This document shows, in pieces, positions 17,456-27,046 of a DNA stretch of 64,000 nucleotides. Under the pieces are notes generated by a model. It made no database searches. It was given only the letters and a program-made list of their open reading frames with translations, and was not told the DNA's origin. The stretch's first letter is position 1. Every line of letters starts with the position of its first letter. Origin of the DNA: Pseudomonas sp. BCA17 (GTDB taxonomy: Bacteria > Pseudomonadota > Gammaproteobacteria > Pseudomonadales > Pseudomonadaceae); NCBI RefSeq assembly GCF_004519405.1, contig NZ_SGWI01000001.1, positions 1,302,001-1,366,000 on the forward strand, written 5' to 3'. A program made the position numbers and the translations under genes.

Positions 17456-17533
17456 GGTGACATTCCGCGGCAATGGTGTGCTTGAACCATAGTCGAAACG
17501 GATGCACAGCGTACTGAATCGTAGCGCCTGTCG

Positions 17534-18163
17534 TCAGCTTATCCGGCCACCGGGCAAGACGACGTCCACTTGGGTTTGCCAGGCTGCCGAAACCGCAACA
17601 CGCAACCCCTCCACCACCGTCGATAGCGCCATTGAGGGCTCTCCCGATCCAGGCAGGTTTGGTACGTGAATAAACCCACTGCGCACCGCAGTCCCCGCCA
17701 ATGCGTGCTGCAACCGATAAAACACCTGATTGCACACAAAAGTCCCCGCCGTCTGCGAAACCGAGGCCGCAACACCCGCTTCGCGCACCGCCCTGACCAT
17801 GCTCTTGATCGGCAATGTCGAGAAGTACGCAGCCGGGCCACCGTCCAGCACTGCCGTATCGATCGGCTGCGCCCCCAGATTGTCGGGAATGCGCGCATCG
17901 TTGACGTTGATTGCAATGCGCTCGATGGAAATATCGCTGCGCCCAGGTCCCAAGCCGGTGGCGATGACCATTACCGGGTGCAGTTCGTGGATCAACCGGA
18001 TCAACGTCTCGGCAGCGGTGGCAAATGCGCAGGGCAAGCAACGTGCAACAATCTGCACCCCTTCGCCGAGCAGAACACCATCCAACTGACGCACCGCCTC
18101 CCATGAGGGATTCACCAGGTCGTTATCAAAAGGCTCGAAGCCCGTCAGCAGTACACTTTGCAT
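17534..18163 (-). CDS. pcp: Pyroglutamyl-peptidase I
   Basis: Removes N-terminal pyroglutamate from peptides in the cytoplasm. The 209-residue protein has the complete catalytic triad of family C15: Glu81 in SIERIAINVNDARI, Cys144 in GTFVCNQVFY and His166 in GFIHVPNLP. It lies 8 bp after the DUF979 gene on the same strand, as the last of a three-gene cluster. The two membrane proteins before it may import pyroglutamate-containing or related compounds, but that is inference. Confidence 0.93.
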   Translation of the reverse strand: MQSVLLTGFEPFDNDLVNPSWEAVRQLDGVLLGEGVQIVARCLPCAFATAAETLIRLIHELHPVMVIATGLGPGRSDISIERIAINVNDARIPDNLGAQPIDTAVLDGGPAAYFSTLPIKSMVRAVREAGVAASVSQTAGTFVCNQVFYRLQHALAGTAVRSGFIHVPNLPGSGEPSMALSTVVEGLRVAVSAAWQTQVDVVLPGGRIS

Positions 18164-18170
18164 AGCGGCC

Positions 18171-19121
18171 TCACATCAACAGGTAAAGCAGCACGATATT
18201 GACCGCCAGCATCATTAATGCAGTCGGTATCTGCGCCTTGATAACCGCATTTTTATCGGGCAGCTCCAGCAACGCAGCCGGAACAATATTGAAGTTGGCC
18301 GCCATCGGCGTCATCAGTGTCCCGCAGTAGCCGGAAAACATACCGATGGCTGCCATCACCGCAGGGTTGCCGCCATAAATCCCCACCAGTACCGGCACAC
18401 CGACGCCGCCAGTCATAACAGGAAAAGCCGCAAATCCGTTGCCCATGATCACGGTAAACAAGGCCATGCCCAGCACATAAACCATCACCGCCACCAACTT
18501 GTAATCCAGGTTGACGTAAGTGGTGGTGACATGGGCGACAGCAGTGCCAACCCCGGCTTCATTGAACAGCAACCCGAGCATCGCCAACATCTGCGGGAGC
18601 ACCATGGCCCAGCCCAGCGCTTCGGTCAGACGACGGGATTCGCGCAGGGCTTGTAACGGTGTGTCGCGGGTCAGCCAACAGGCCAGGCCAAGCGCAATCA
18701 GGCAGCCGATGCCCAGGGAAACGAAAGTAGTGTTTTTCGGGTCCAGCAGCGGTATACCGCCAATTTCGGTGTGCTTGAGCAACACCGAACCCAACACCGT
18801 GGTCAGTGGGATAGCCAGCGCCGGGATAAACAGCTTGTGGCCCAGGCGTCCGGCACTGGCGCGGGAAGCCTTGTCGTGAAGTTCAGCGTGCTGGCCACGA
18901 CCAACGCCGCCCAAGCCCGCGATCAATGCCATCACCACTACGCCGACACCGATGACCACCGAAGGCAGACGCTCCCCAATCAGGAACGGCACGGCGAACA
19001 ATAACCAGAACAGTGCGCTGGACCACCGCTTGGGGTGGGAACGGTCCAGCAGGATCATGCCGGCGGTGATCAGCAACAGAACACCCGCCAGCCAGTAGAG
19101 ATATTGAATGGAAATGATCAT
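18171..19121 (-). CDS. DUF979 membrane protein (putative transporter subunit)
   Basis: A 316-residue polytopic protein with about 9 hydrophobic segments. Features typical of the family are the long hydrophobic N-terminus (IISIQYLYWLAGVLLLITAGMILLDRSHPKRW), the VIMGNGFAAFPVMTGGVGVPVLVG segment and the GMFSGYCGTLMTPMAANFNIVPAALLE region. The start is the ATG at 19121 that overlaps the stop of the DUF969 gene. The pair is often found with pcp. Confidence 0.82.
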   Translation of the reverse strand: MIISIQYLYWLAGVLLLITAGMILLDRSHPKRWSSALFWLLFAVPFLIGERLPSVVIGVGVVVMALIAGLGGVGRGQHAELHDKASRASAGRLGHKLFIPALAIPLTTVLGSVLLKHTEIGGIPLLDPKNTTFVSLGIGCLIALGLACWLTRDTPLQALRESRRLTEALGWAMVLPQMLAMLGLLFNEAGVGTAVAHVTTTYVNLDYKLVAVMVYVLGMALFTVIMGNGFAAFPVMTGGVGVPVLVGIYGGNPAVMAAIGMFSGYCGTLMTPMAANFNIVPAALLELPDKNAVIKAQIPTALMMLAVNIVLLYLLM

Positions 19122-19834
19122 TGAGCAGCCTCCACCGGGGCGGCGGCACGGCTCATTTCGTGGGTCAGTCGTCGATCGAAGCGATGGAGCCGGATCGCAT
19201 GAATGATGAAGGCGCAGATCGCCGTCGGGATGCCCCACACCGCAATGTGCAACGGCTCCACATCAATTCCCGAGCCGAGCAGGAAGGTGTGCATCAACGC
19301 AATCGCACCGAAGGCAACAAAGATGTCTTCACCAAAAAACAGCCCGACATTGTCGGTGGCGGCGCACATGGCCAGTACCTTGTGGCGCAGCTTGTCTGGC
19401 AGCTTGCCATAGCGTTTCTCCGCTGCGCCTTCGGCCATCGGTGCCAAGAGCGGCCGCACCATTTGCGGATGCCCACCGAGACTGGTCAGCCCCATGGCAG
19501 CCGTGGACTCACGCACGAACAGATACATGATCAGCAAGCGCCCAACCGTCGCACGCTCGAAACGGGCGATCCAGTTTTGAGCATGCAGGCGCAGGCCATG
19601 GCGTTCCAGCAAGCCAATCACCGCCAGCGGTAATAACAGAATCAGTTGCAGGGCACGGGTCTGAAGGAAGCCGTCACCCATGGAGGCAAGAATTTTTTCC
19701 AGCGGGAACTGGGCGGCGAATCCGGTGGCGATGGCTGCCGCGGTGACTACCAACAGCGGATTGAAGCGCAATACAAAGCCGACCACGATGACAAGTACGC
19801 CGATCAACGGCCATAAGTTCACAACTGTTTGCAT
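19118..19834 (-). CDS. DUF969 membrane protein (putative transporter subunit)
   Basis: A 238-residue protein with about 6-7 membrane segments. It carries the family regions LLPLAVIGLLERHGLRLHAQNWIARF, RESTAAMGLTSLGGHPQMVRPLLAPM and CAATDNVGLFFGEDIFVAFGAIALM. The start was put at the ATG at 19834 (MQTVVNLWPLIGV), with AAGGA 10 bp upstream. The 21 codons upstream lack a sensible signal. It heads the cluster DUF969-DUF979-pcp. Confidence 0.82.
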   Translation of the reverse strand: MQTVVNLWPLIGVLVIVVGFVLRFNPLLVVTAAAIATGFAAQFPLEKILASMGDGFLQTRALQLILLLPLAVIGLLERHGLRLHAQNWIARFERATVGRLLIMYLFVRESTAAMGLTSLGGHPQMVRPLLAPMAEGAAEKRYGKLPDKLRHKVLAMCAATDNVGLFFGEDIFVAFGAIALMHTFLLGSGIDVEPLHIAVWGIPTAICAFIIHAIRLHRFDRRLTHEMSRAAAPVEAAQ

Positions 19835-20305
19835 GGCGGAGAGGTCCTTTAGTGCGCGCTGCGGCGCCATTACAGCAGGATGTGGGCAAGGGCTCACAGC
19901 ATGAAAGTGGCGTGCAGTCGGCTCGGTTTTTTTATTGTTGACCTGGAAGGTCGAGCGTCAGTGGCGGCAACTTTGCTGCCTGGAGACGGGGGGTGTCCAA
20001 CAAGAAAAATTGTTGCTGCGAACCAATAAATTTTGTGGGCAATGGGCAGTGGAGGAGCGCGCGCAATACGGTGCGTCGGCCCGAACGGGCTCGACAGTGA
20101 AGAATTCGATTGGGAATCTATACTCGGATAAGCAGTGGCGCGCTCGTGCGCATGCAGCGCGGCAATATCGCCGACAAAGAGGTGGCCATTATGTACGCGG
20201 GACAAAAGAGCATGGCGACAACTACAACTCTAGGTGAGTTTCGGTGCCAGGTGGTGGTTCAAATCATCTGCCTGCTATCGATAGCGACGCTTTTTTGTTG
20301 ACGAC
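19835..20305. other. Gene-poor stretch upstream of the DUF969-DUF979-pcp cluster
   Basis: About 470 bp without a convincing gene. Frames at 19894-20205 (minus) and 20110-20301 (plus) have no ribosome site or family resemblance. The stretch should hold the promoter of the minus-strand cluster. Near its right end lies the 12-bp palindrome GCTATCGATAGC (20274-20285), followed by GACGCTTTTTTG. The left part has AT-rich TTTTTTTATTG (19926-19936). I see no known RNA. Confidence 0.5.
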
Positions 20306-20336
20306 AAAAAAGGGCCCACCTTTCGGTGAGCCCTTC
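20306..20336 (-). terminator. Terminator of tRNA-Val(GAC)
   Basis: On the minus strand, AAGGGCTCACC-GAAA-GGTGGGCCC is followed by TTTTTT, a stem with one wobble or mismatch and a GAAA loop. It lies 28 bp after the tRNA 3' end. Confidence 0.9.
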
Positions 20337-20364
20337 TAGACCGCCCAGCAGAGCGGATTTTGTT

Positions 20365-20441
20365 TGGTAGGCGCGATTGGACTCGAACCAACGACCCCCA
20401 CCATGTCAAGGTGGTGCTCTAACCAACTGAGCTACGTGCCT
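20365..20441 (-). tRNA. tRNA-Val (anticodon GAC)
   Basis: A 77-nt cloverleaf with encoded CCA. The anticodon loop CTTGACA gives GAC, reading GUC and GUU. The D-arm GCTCAGTTGGTTAGAGC and the T-arm with GGTTCGAGTCC are standard. The acceptor stem AGGCACG/CGCGCCT has an A5-C68 mismatch. A strong terminator follows. Confidence 0.95.
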
Positions 20442-20625
20442 GCTGTGAGGCGGCATTCTACGGAATTCCGGAGGGGTGTCAACATCTTTTTTGCAGCTAA
20501 CCCTATGAATATGCGAATTTTTTATTTGCGGCGGGGATGCGCGTGATTTTTGGGTGGCTGGCAGGCAATTTTCAACTCAGGTAGGATCGGAGCACTCGTA
20601 AAAAATATAAAACAGAGGTTCCAGG

Positions 20626-21909
20626 ATGGCGAACACCCCCTACCCCCAGTCGTATTATGCAGCGTCCGCCAATGCGGTCCCGCCTCGCCCGACGCTGCAG
20701 GGCGAAGTGGAAACCGACGTATGCGTGATTGGCGCCGGCTATACCGGCCTCTCCAGCGCGTTGTTTCTGCTGGAGAACGGTTTTCGCGTGACGGTGCTGG
20801 AGGCCGCCAAAGTGGGGTTCGGCGCCTCGGGCCGCAATGGCGGGCAAATCGTCAACAGCTACAGCCGTGACATTGATGTGATCGAGCGCAGTGTCGGCCC
20901 AAGGCAAGCACAACTACTGGGGCAAATGGCTTTCGAAGGCGGCAAGATCATTCGCGAGCGCGTGGCCAAGTATCAGATCCAGTGCGACTTGAAGGACGGC
21001 GGCGTGTTCGCGGCCCTCAACAGCAAGCACATGGCTCACCTGGAGTCGCAGAAGCGCCTGTGGGAACGCTTTGGCCACACCCAGTTGGAGTTGCTGGACG
21101 AACGCCGCATTCGCGACGTGGTGGCCTGTGAAAACTATGTAGGTGGCATGCTGGACATGAGCGGCGGGCATATTCACCCACTCAATCTTGCACTGGGCGA
21201 AGCCGCGGCAGTGGAGTCCCTAGGCGGTACGATCTACGAACAATCGGCGGCGGTGCGTATCGAGCGTGGTGCCAATCCGGTGGTACACACCGCCGAAGGC
21301 AAGGTCAGGGCCAAATTCATCATCGTCGCGGGCAATGCCTACCTGGGCAACCTGGTTCCGGAGCTGGCGGCCAAGTCGATGCCTTGCGGCACTCAGGTGA
21401 TCACCACCGCGCCACTCGGGGATGAGTTGGCCAAGACCCTACTGCCGCAGGATTACTGCGTAGAGGACTGCAACTACCTGCTCGACTACTATCGCCTTAC
21501 CAGTGACAAGCGCCTGATCTTCGGCGGCGGCGTGGTGTATGGCGCGCGCGACCCGGCGAACATCGAAGCAATCATCCGCCCGAAGATGCTCAAGGCCTTC
21601 CCGCAACTCAAGGATGTGAAGATCGACTACGCCTGGACCGGCAACTTCCTGCTGACCCTGTCGCGCTTGCCGCAGGTCGGGCGCCTGGGTGACAACATCT
21701 ACTACTCGCAGGGCTGCAGCGGTCATGGCGTGACGTACACCCACTTGGCGGGCAAGGTCCTGGCGGAAGCGCTGAGAGGCCAGGCAGAGCGCTTCGATGC
21801 GTTTGCCGACCTGCCGCACTACCCATTCCCAGGCGGGCAACTGCTGCGCACGCCGTTCGCGGCACTGGGGGCCTGGTATTACGGGCTGCGGGATAAGCTG
21901 GGGTTCTGA
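20626..21909 (+). CDS. pauB: Gamma-glutamylputrescine oxidase-like FAD oxidoreductase
   Basis: A 427-residue FAD-dependent amine oxidase of the DAO/PuuB type. A dinucleotide-binding motif VCVIGAGYTGLSSALFLLENG at about 32-50 is followed by the second FAD segment FGASGRNGGQIVNSYSRD. The C-terminal part carries YSQGCSGHGVTYTHLAGK, typical of PuuB/PauB. The expected reaction is oxidation of gamma-glutamylpolyamine to the aldehyde in polyamine catabolism. Pseudomonads have several paralogues and this gene stands apart from any pau cluster, so the substrate is inferred. It is flanked on both sides by minus-strand tRNA genes. A GAGCCGG-TTCG-CCGGCTC hairpin follows the stop. Confidence 0.8.
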   Translation: MANTPYPQSYYAASANAVPPRPTLQGEVETDVCVIGAGYTGLSSALFLLENGFRVTVLEAAKVGFGASGRNGGQIVNSYSRDIDVIERSVGPRQAQLLGQMAFEGGKIIRERVAKYQIQCDLKDGGVFAALNSKHMAHLESQKRLWERFGHTQLELLDERRIRDVVACENYVGGMLDMSGGHIHPLNLALGEAAAVESLGGTIYEQSAAVRIERGANPVVHTAEGKVRAKFIIVAGNAYLGNLVPELAAKSMPCGTQVITTAPLGDELAKTLLPQDYCVEDCNYLLDYYRLTSDKRLIFGGGVVYGARDPANIEAIIRPKMLKAFPQLKDVKIDYAWTGNFLLTLSRLPQVGRLGDNIYYSQGCSGHGVTYTHLAGKVLAEALRGQAERFDAFADLPHYPFPGGQLLRTPFAALGAWYYGLRDKLGF

Positions 21910-21920
21910 CAATACAGCGG

Positions 21921-21938
21921 GAGCCGGTTCGCCGGCTC
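21921..21938 (+). terminator. Hairpin after the pauB-like gene
   Basis: GAGCCGG-TTCG-CCGGCTC is a 7-bp stem capped by a very stable UUCG tetraloop, 12 bp after the stop. It is followed by TTCC, so a weak U-tail only. Confidence 0.6.
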
Positions 21939-21964
21939 TTCCAGCGGTTTTCCGAATCCCGGAA

Positions 21965-21997
21965 ACAAAAAACCCCGGTCTTTCGACCAGGGTCTTT
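21965..21997 (-). terminator. Terminator of the Val-Asp-Asp tRNA operon
   Basis: On the minus strand, AAAGACCCTGGTC-GAAA-GACCGGGGTTTTTT forms a long stem with a GAAA loop and a U-run. It lies about 70 bp after the last tRNA-Asp. Confidence 0.88.
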
Positions 21998-22066
21998 GCT
22001 ATCGGATCAAAGTAGCCAGAGGCTTTCTTTGTGCTTCAAGGCGTTCAGTGGGCCTTGAAACAGATA

Positions 22067-22143
22067 TGGCGCAGCGGACGGGACTCGAACCCGCGACCCC
22101 CGGCGTGACAGGCCGGTATTCTAACCGACTGAACTACCGCTGC
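22067..22143 (-). tRNA. tRNA-Asp (anticodon GTC), copy 2
   Basis: A 77-nt cloverleaf with encoded CCA. Acceptor GCAGCGG/CCGCTGC pairs perfectly with discriminator G, as expected for Asp. The anticodon loop CTGTCAC gives GTC. It is identical to the copy at 22263-22339 and third in the minus-strand cluster Val(TAC)-Asp-Asp. Confidence 0.97.
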
Positions 22144-22262
22144 GTATCGCTTGACCGGCCGAGTAAAACCCCTCAACCGTCTTTAAACATCTGACTGATC
22201 AGCGTTGGCTGTTCAGCGTTGGCTGTTCAATCTCAAACCCGAAAAATCAGGCCTGGAAAATA

Positions 22263-22339
22263 TGGCGCAGCGGACGGGACTCGAACCCGCGACCCCCGGC
22301 GTGACAGGCCGGTATTCTAACCGACTGAACTACCGCTGC
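22263..22339 (-). tRNA. tRNA-Asp (anticodon GTC), copy 1
   Basis: Same sequence as the copy at 22067-22143, 196 bp away, with a different spacer between them. Anticodon GTC, discriminator G, encoded CCA. Confidence 0.97.
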
Positions 22340-22395
22340 GCGTCGGTGCAACCTTTAACGTTGCGTCTTGCCCCAAGGACAAAACTCTCAAGAAG

Positions 22396-22471
22396 TGGTG
22401 GGTGATGACGGGATCGAACCGCCGACCCTCTGCTTGTAAGGCAGATGCTCTCCCAGCTGAGCTAATCACCC
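22396..22471 (-). tRNA. tRNA-Val (anticodon TAC)
   Basis: A 76-nt cloverleaf with encoded CCA. Acceptor GGGTGAT/ATCACCC, anticodon loop CTTACAA giving TAC, and T-arm GGTTCGATCCC. It is first of the minus-strand tRNA operon. Confidence 0.97.
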
Positions 22472-22632
22472 TTTGCTTCGTTGAGGCCGCGAAATTTACG
22501 CAGGTAGCGGACCTAAGTCAATAGCAGGATTGAGTTTTTTTCAAAAACAGCTCCGAGTTGCAAGCTACAAGCGACAAGTTAAAAGCCACCACAATCCGCC
22601 CTCACTTGCAGCGTGTGACTTGAAGCTGCTCT

Positions 22633-23412
22633 TCACTGCTCATAGACCATCTTCTTGCTCATGCCACCGTCCACCACAAACTCTTGCCCGGTAACGAACC
22701 CCGCTTGGCGCGACAGCAGCCATGCCACCATCGCCGCCACGTCCTCTACCGTACCCACCCTGCCCGCCGGATGCTGGGCATGATCGGCATCAGTCAAAGG
22801 TTCGGCACGCCGCGCAGCGGGATCACGGGCATCAATCCAGCCAGGGCTGACCGCATTCACGCGCACTTCCGGCCCGAGGCTCATCGCCAGGGCGTGAGTA
22901 AGCGCCAACAGGCCACCCTTGCTCGCCGCATAAGCCTCGGTATCCGGCTCCGACTGACGGGCCCGGGTCGACGCCAGGTTGACGATAGCCCCGCCGTGGG
23001 CCCGCAGGTAGGGCGCACAGTGCTTGGCCAGCAACATTGGCCCACTGAGGTTAACGGCCAGCACACGGTTCCAGTAAGCCAGATCAAGGCTTTCCAGGGT
23101 GATATTGTGCGGATCGGCCACCGCAGCGTTACAGACCAATGCGTCCAAACGACCGAATTGCCCGAGGACTTCGGCGACCCCTTGGGCCACCTGTTTCTCG
23201 TCAGCCACATCCATGGTGATAAACCAGGCATTCTCGCCCAGCACCTTGGACACCTTGGAGCCGCGCTCGCGGTCCAGATCGGTCAAGACCACCTGCCAGC
23301 CTTCGCTGATCAGCCACGCGGCAATCCCGAGGCCAATGCCCCGCGCCGCGCCCGTCACCAGGGCGACGCGCCCATTACTGGCCGTTGCGGCCTCCATGGA
23401 CCACTCGATCAC
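22633..23412 (-). CDS. SDR-family NAD(P)-dependent oxidoreductase
   Basis: A 259-residue short-chain dehydrogenase. The cofactor motif [10 protein letters not shown] lies near residue 21 and the NAA-type motif is CNAAVADP. The catalytic Ser and YxxxK are in [23 protein letters not shown], and [10 protein letters not shown] follows. The start is GTG at 23412, which overlaps the metZ stop by 4 bp (GTGA). It is thus the last gene of cvpA-purF-metZ-SDR. Substrate unknown. The same order occurs in other pseudomonads as far as I recall. Confidence 0.85.
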   Translation of the reverse strand: MIEWSMEAATASNGRVALVTGAARGIGLGIAAWLISEGWQVVLTDLDRERGSKVSKVLGENAWFITMDVADEKQVAQGVAEVLGQFGRLDALVCNAAVADPHNITLESLDLAYWNRVLAVNLSGPMLLAKHCAPYLRAHGGAIVNLASTRARQSEPDTEAYAASKGGLLALTHALAMSLGPEVRVNAVSPGWIDARDPAARRAEPLTDADHAQHPAGRVGTVEDVAAMVAWLLSRQAGFVTGQEFVVDGGMSKKMVYEQ

Positions 23413-24620
23413 AAGGCAGCCAGCCCGCGAGCCAGGTCAGCCTGCAGATCAGCGACGTCTTCCAGGCCTACCGCGATACGGATCAGGCTGTCTCGGATGC
23501 CCGCCGCTTCACGCTCCTGCGGCGCCAGGCGACCATGTGAGGTGGTGCTTGGGTGAGTGATGGTGGTCTTGCTGTCACCCAGGTTGGCGGTGATGGAGAT
23601 CAGGCGGGTCGCATCGATAAAGCGCCAGGCGCCCTCTTTGCCGCCCTTCACCTCGAAACTCACCACGGCGCCGAAACCCCGTTGCTGACGCTGGGCCAAC
23701 GCGTGCTGTGGATGACTCTTTAGGCCGGCGTAATGCACTTTCTCGATACCGTCCTGCTGTTCCAGCCACTCAGCCAGGGCCTGGGCGTTGGCACAATGGG
23801 CCTTCATCCGCAGGTTGAGGGTTTCCAGACCTTTGAGGAAGATCCAGGCGTTGAACGGGCTCAGGGTTGGGCCAGCGGTGCGCAAGAAGCCCACCACTTC
23901 CTTCATCTGCTCGCTGCGACCGGCAACCACGCCGCCCATGCAACGGCCCTGACCGTCGATGAACTTGGTGGCCGAGTGCACCACAATGTCTGCACCCAGC
24001 TTCAGCGGCTGCTGCAAGGCAGGCGTGCAGAAGCAGTTGTCGACCACCAGCATCGCGCCTTTGGCGTGCGCCACTTCGGACAATGCGGCGATATCCACCA
24101 ACTCGGCCAGCGGATTGGACGGCGACTCGACGAACAGCAACTTGGTATTGGACTTGATCGCCGCATCCCAGCCGGACAAATCCGCCAGAGGCACGTAGTC
24201 CACTTCAATACCGAAGCGCTTGAAATACTTTTCGAACAGGCTGATGGTCGAACCAAACACGCTGCGCGATACCAGCACGTGGTCGCCGGCACTGCACAGG
24301 CTCATCACCACCGCCAGGATGGCAGCCATGCCAGTCGCTGTGGCCACCGCCTGCTCGGCGCCCTCCAGCGCTGCGATACGCTCTTCGAAGGCACGCACGG
24401 TCGGGTTCGTATAACGCGAATACACGTTGCCCGGCACCTCACCGGCAAAGCGCGCAGCGGCGTCGGCAGCGGTACGGAACACGTAGCTGGACGTGAAGAA
24501 CATCGGGTCACCGTGCTCACCTTCCGGAGTGCGGTGCTGGCCGGCGCGCACAGCCAGGGTGTCGAACGCTACGCCATCGAGGTCGCTGTCCAACCGACCG
24601 GCATCCCATTCCTGACTCAT
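23409..24620 (-). CDS. metZ: O-succinylhomoserine sulfhydrylase
   Basis: Makes homocysteine directly from O-succinylhomoserine and sulfide, the methionine route used by pseudomonads. The 403-residue Cys/Met-metabolism PLP enzyme has the SRYTNPT motif and the cofactor lysine in [12 protein letters not shown]. The region [23 protein letters not shown] and the C-terminal SVGLED-like [13 protein letters not shown] are also present. It lies 65 bp after purF, separated by a terminator, and overlaps the SDR gene. Confidence 0.93.
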   Translation of the reverse strand: MSQEWDAGRLDSDLDGVAFDTLAVRAGQHRTPEGEHGDPMFFTSSYVFRTAADAAARFAGEVPGNVYSRYTNPTVRAFEERIAALEGAEQAVATATGMAAILAVVMSLCSAGDHVLVSRSVFGSTISLFEKYFKRFGIEVDYVPLADLSGWDAAIKSNTKLLFVESPSNPLAELVDIAALSEVAHAKGAMLVVDNCFCTPALQQPLKLGADIVVHSATKFIDGQGRCMGGVVAGRSEQMKEVVGFLRTAGPTLSPFNAWIFLKGLETLNLRMKAHCANAQALAEWLEQQDGIEKVHYAGLKSHPQHALAQRQQRGFGAVVSFEVKGGKEGAWRFIDATRLISITANLGDSKTTITHPSTTSHGRLAPQEREAAGIRDSLIRIAVGLEDVADLQADLARGLAAL

Positions 24621-24654
24621 GCTGCGACTCCTTACTCAATTCTTTATTTAAGAT

Positions 24655-24680
24655 ACAAAACCGGCCCCTCAGGGCCGGTG
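24655..24680 (-). terminator. Terminator of cvpA-purF
   Basis: ACCGGCCC-TGAG-GGGCCGGT is a perfect 8-bp stem followed by TTTTG on the minus strand. It starts 6 bp after the purF stop and lies before metZ, so metZ may need read-through or its own promoter. Confidence 0.78.
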
Positions 24681-24685
24681 TTCAC

Positions 24686-26191
24686 TCAGTTGTTGTACAG
24701 GTCGATGATCGCGCTGACCGCCTGGGTCTTGATCTTCGAGGAGTCGTTACGCGCCTGCTCGATCTTGTTCAGGTAGGTTTCATCGACATCACCGGTCACG
24801 TACTTGCCGTCGAACACGGCGCAGTCGAACTGCTCGATCTTGATCTTGCCACCGCCGACCGCTTCGATCAGGTCCGGCAGGTCCTGATAGATCAGCCAGT
24901 CGGCGCCGATCAGGTCGGCCACGTCCTGGGTGGTGCGGTTGTGGGCGATCAGTTCGTGGGCGCTCGGCATGTCGATACCGTACACGTTCGGGTAACGCAC
25001 GGCTGGCGCGGCGGAACAGAAGTACACATTCTTAGCGCCGGCTTCGCGGGCCATCTGGATGATTTGCTTGCACGTGGTGCCACGCACGATGGAGTCATCC
25101 ACCAGCATGACGTTCTTGCCGCGGAATTCCAGTTCGATTGCGTTGAGCTTCTGGCGCACCGACTTCTTGCGCGCCGCCTGGCCCGGCATGATGAACGTAC
25201 GGCCGATGTAGCGGTTCTTCACGAAGCCTTCGCGGAACTTGACGCCCAGATGGTTGGCCAGCTCCAGCGCAGCGGTACGGCTGGTATCCGGAATCGGGAT
25301 GACCACGTCGATATCGTGCTCAGGACGCTCGCGCAGGATCTTCTCGGCCAGTTTCTCGCCCATGCGCAGACGCGCCTTGTAAACCGAAACGCCATCGATG
25401 ATCGAATCCGGACGCGCCAGGTAGACATGTTCGAAGATGCACGGGGTGAGTTTCGGGGCAACGGCGCACTGGCGGGTGTGCAGCTTGCCATCTTCGGTGA
25501 TGTACACCGCTTCGCCCGGCGCCAGGTCGCGGATCAGGGTGAAACCCAACACGTCCAGGGATACGCTTTCAGAAGCGATCATGTACTCGACGCCTTCGTC
25601 GGTGTGACGCTGGCCGAATACGATAGGGCGGATACCGTGGGGGTCGCGGAACCCGACGATGCCATAACCGGTGACCATGGCCACGACGGCGTAACCGCCG
25701 ACACAACGGTTGTGCACGTCGGTGACGGCAGCGAACACGTCCTCTTCGGTCGGCTGGAGCTTGCCGCGCTGGGCCAGCTCGTGAGCAAAAACGTTGAGCA
25801 ACACTTCCGAGTCGGAGCTGGTGTTGACGTGGCGCAGGTCGGATTCGTAAATCTCCTTGGCCAATTGCTCAACGTTGGTCAGGTTACCGTTGTGCGCCAG
25901 CGTGATGCCGTAAGGCGAGTTGACGTAGAACGGTTGAGCTTCGGCCGAAGTCGAGCTACCGGCCGTCGGGTAACGCACATGGCCAATACCCATGTGCCCA
26001 ACAAGGCGCTGCATGTGACGCTGATGAAACACGTCACGCACCAGGCCATTGTCCTTGCGCAGGAATAACCGGCCGTCATGGCTGGTCACAATACCGGCAG
26101 CGTCCTGGCCGCGGTGCTGGAGGACGGTTAGCGCGTCATACAGCGCCTGATTGACGTTCGACTTACCGACGATACCGACGATGCCACACAT
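24686..26191 (-). CDS. purF: Amidophosphoribosyltransferase
   Basis: Catalyses the first committed step of purine synthesis, from PRPP and glutamine to phosphoribosylamine. The 501-residue protein starts [11 protein letters not shown]. Cys2 becomes the N-terminal nucleophile once Met is removed, with no propeptide, as in the E. coli type. The PRPP-binding loop is [13 protein letters not shown] in the C-terminal half. The ATG at 26191 was preferred to an upstream one because it exposes that Cys. It is 41 bp after cvpA. Confidence 0.97.
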   Translation of the reverse strand: MCGIVGIVGKSNVNQALYDALTVLQHRGQDAAGIVTSHDGRLFLRKDNGLVRDVFHQRHMQRLVGHMGIGHVRYPTAGSSTSAEAQPFYVNSPYGITLAHNGNLTNVEQLAKEIYESDLRHVNTSSDSEVLLNVFAHELAQRGKLQPTEEDVFAAVTDVHNRCVGGYAVVAMVTGYGIVGFRDPHGIRPIVFGQRHTDEGVEYMIASESVSLDVLGFTLIRDLAPGEAVYITEDGKLHTRQCAVAPKLTPCIFEHVYLARPDSIIDGVSVYKARLRMGEKLAEKILRERPEHDIDVVIPIPDTSRTAALELANHLGVKFREGFVKNRYIGRTFIMPGQAARKKSVRQKLNAIELEFRGKNVMLVDDSIVRGTTCKQIIQMAREAGAKNVYFCSAAPAVRYPNVYGIDMPSAHELIAHNRTTQDVADLIGADWLIYQDLPDLIEAVGGGKIKIEQFDCAVFDGKYVTGDVDETYLNKIEQARNDSSKIKTQAVSAIIDLYNN

Positions 26192-26232
26192 GCGACGCAA
26201 CCCCTACTTAATGAATCTTGACTGAACACAAC

Positions 26233-26790
26233 TTACTGAGGCGTTTTGGCCGGTAAGAGGTGCTCCTTGAACGGAAGGTCAGCGGGTACGCTGATTCCGC
26301 TGGCCAGCCACTGACTGCTCCACCCCAATATGAGGTTCTTGGACCAATCTGCAACCAATAGAAATTTTGGCACGAGTACCGACTCCTGCCACCACGAATC
26401 CTGCTGTACCGGCCCAAGGCTCAACAGCCCGACCGCCACGACCACCAGCAACGCGCCACGCGCAGCACCGAAGGCCATGCCGAGAAATCGATCGGTCCCG
26501 GAGAGGCCGGTGACACGTATCAACTCGCCGATAAGATAATTGACCATTGCTCCCACCAGCAGCGTGGCGATGAACATGATGGCACAGCCCGCGATGACGC
26601 GAGCCGAAGGTGTCTCGATGTATCCGGCCAGGTAGACCGACAATGAACCGCCGAACATCCAGGCTACGACTCCTGCGATGATCCAGGTCAGCAACGACAG
26701 TGCTTCTTTTACGAAGCCGCGGCTTAGACTGATCAAAGCGGAGATGGCGACGATTGCAACGATCGCCCAATCAACCCAGGTAAATGGCAC
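26233..26790 (-). CDS. cvpA: CvpA-family membrane protein
   Basis: A 185-residue inner-membrane protein with four hydrophobic segments (WAIVAIVAISALISL, LLTWIIAGVVAWMFG, IAGCAIMFIATLLVGA and a fourth around GALLVVVAVGLLSL) and the family motif SRGFVKE after the first. The E. coli homologue was linked to colicin V export and lies in front of purF, as here. The biochemical role is unsettled. Confidence 0.92.
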   Translation of the reverse strand: MPFTWVDWAIVAIVAISALISLSRGFVKEALSLLTWIIAGVVAWMFGGSLSVYLAGYIETPSARVIAGCAIMFIATLLVGAMVNYLIGELIRVTGLSGTDRFLGMAFGAARGALLVVVAVGLLSLGPVQQDSWWQESVLVPKFLLVADWSKNLILGWSSQWLASGISVPADLPFKEHLLPAKTPQ

Positions 26791-26924
26791 AGTGCAGCCT
26801 ACGTACGGATAAGGCGGCGCATTTTAGCAGAGCGCCGGGCTATCGGTAAGCGGTGATTGTCAGTGCCTTGCAAATCAGTAGTTGGGGCGAGAAATTCCGA
26901 TCTCAACCCCACCACAAAACGAAA

Positions 26925-27010
26925 GTGGGGGCGGGCTTGCTCGCGAACGCGTAGGCCAGCAACAACTAAGTCAACTGATCTACCGCATTCGCGAGCAAGC
27001 CCGTCCCCAC
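26925..27010. repeat. REPIN-like inverted pair of REP sequences
   Basis: GTGGGGGCGGGCTTGCTCGC at 26925 and its near-complement ending CCCGTCCCCAC at 27010 flank about 40 bp. Each arm is itself a REP with the core GCGGGCTTGCTCGCGAA. It lies between cvpA and the dedD-like gene. Confidence 0.85.
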
Positions 27011-27046
27011 ATTTGAACCGCATTGCCAGGCGGAGTCGGCCGTTGT

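Noticed and set aside
20110..20301. 63-codon plus-strand frame in the gap before tRNA-Val
   Set aside because: No ribosome site and no recognisable features; probably chance.
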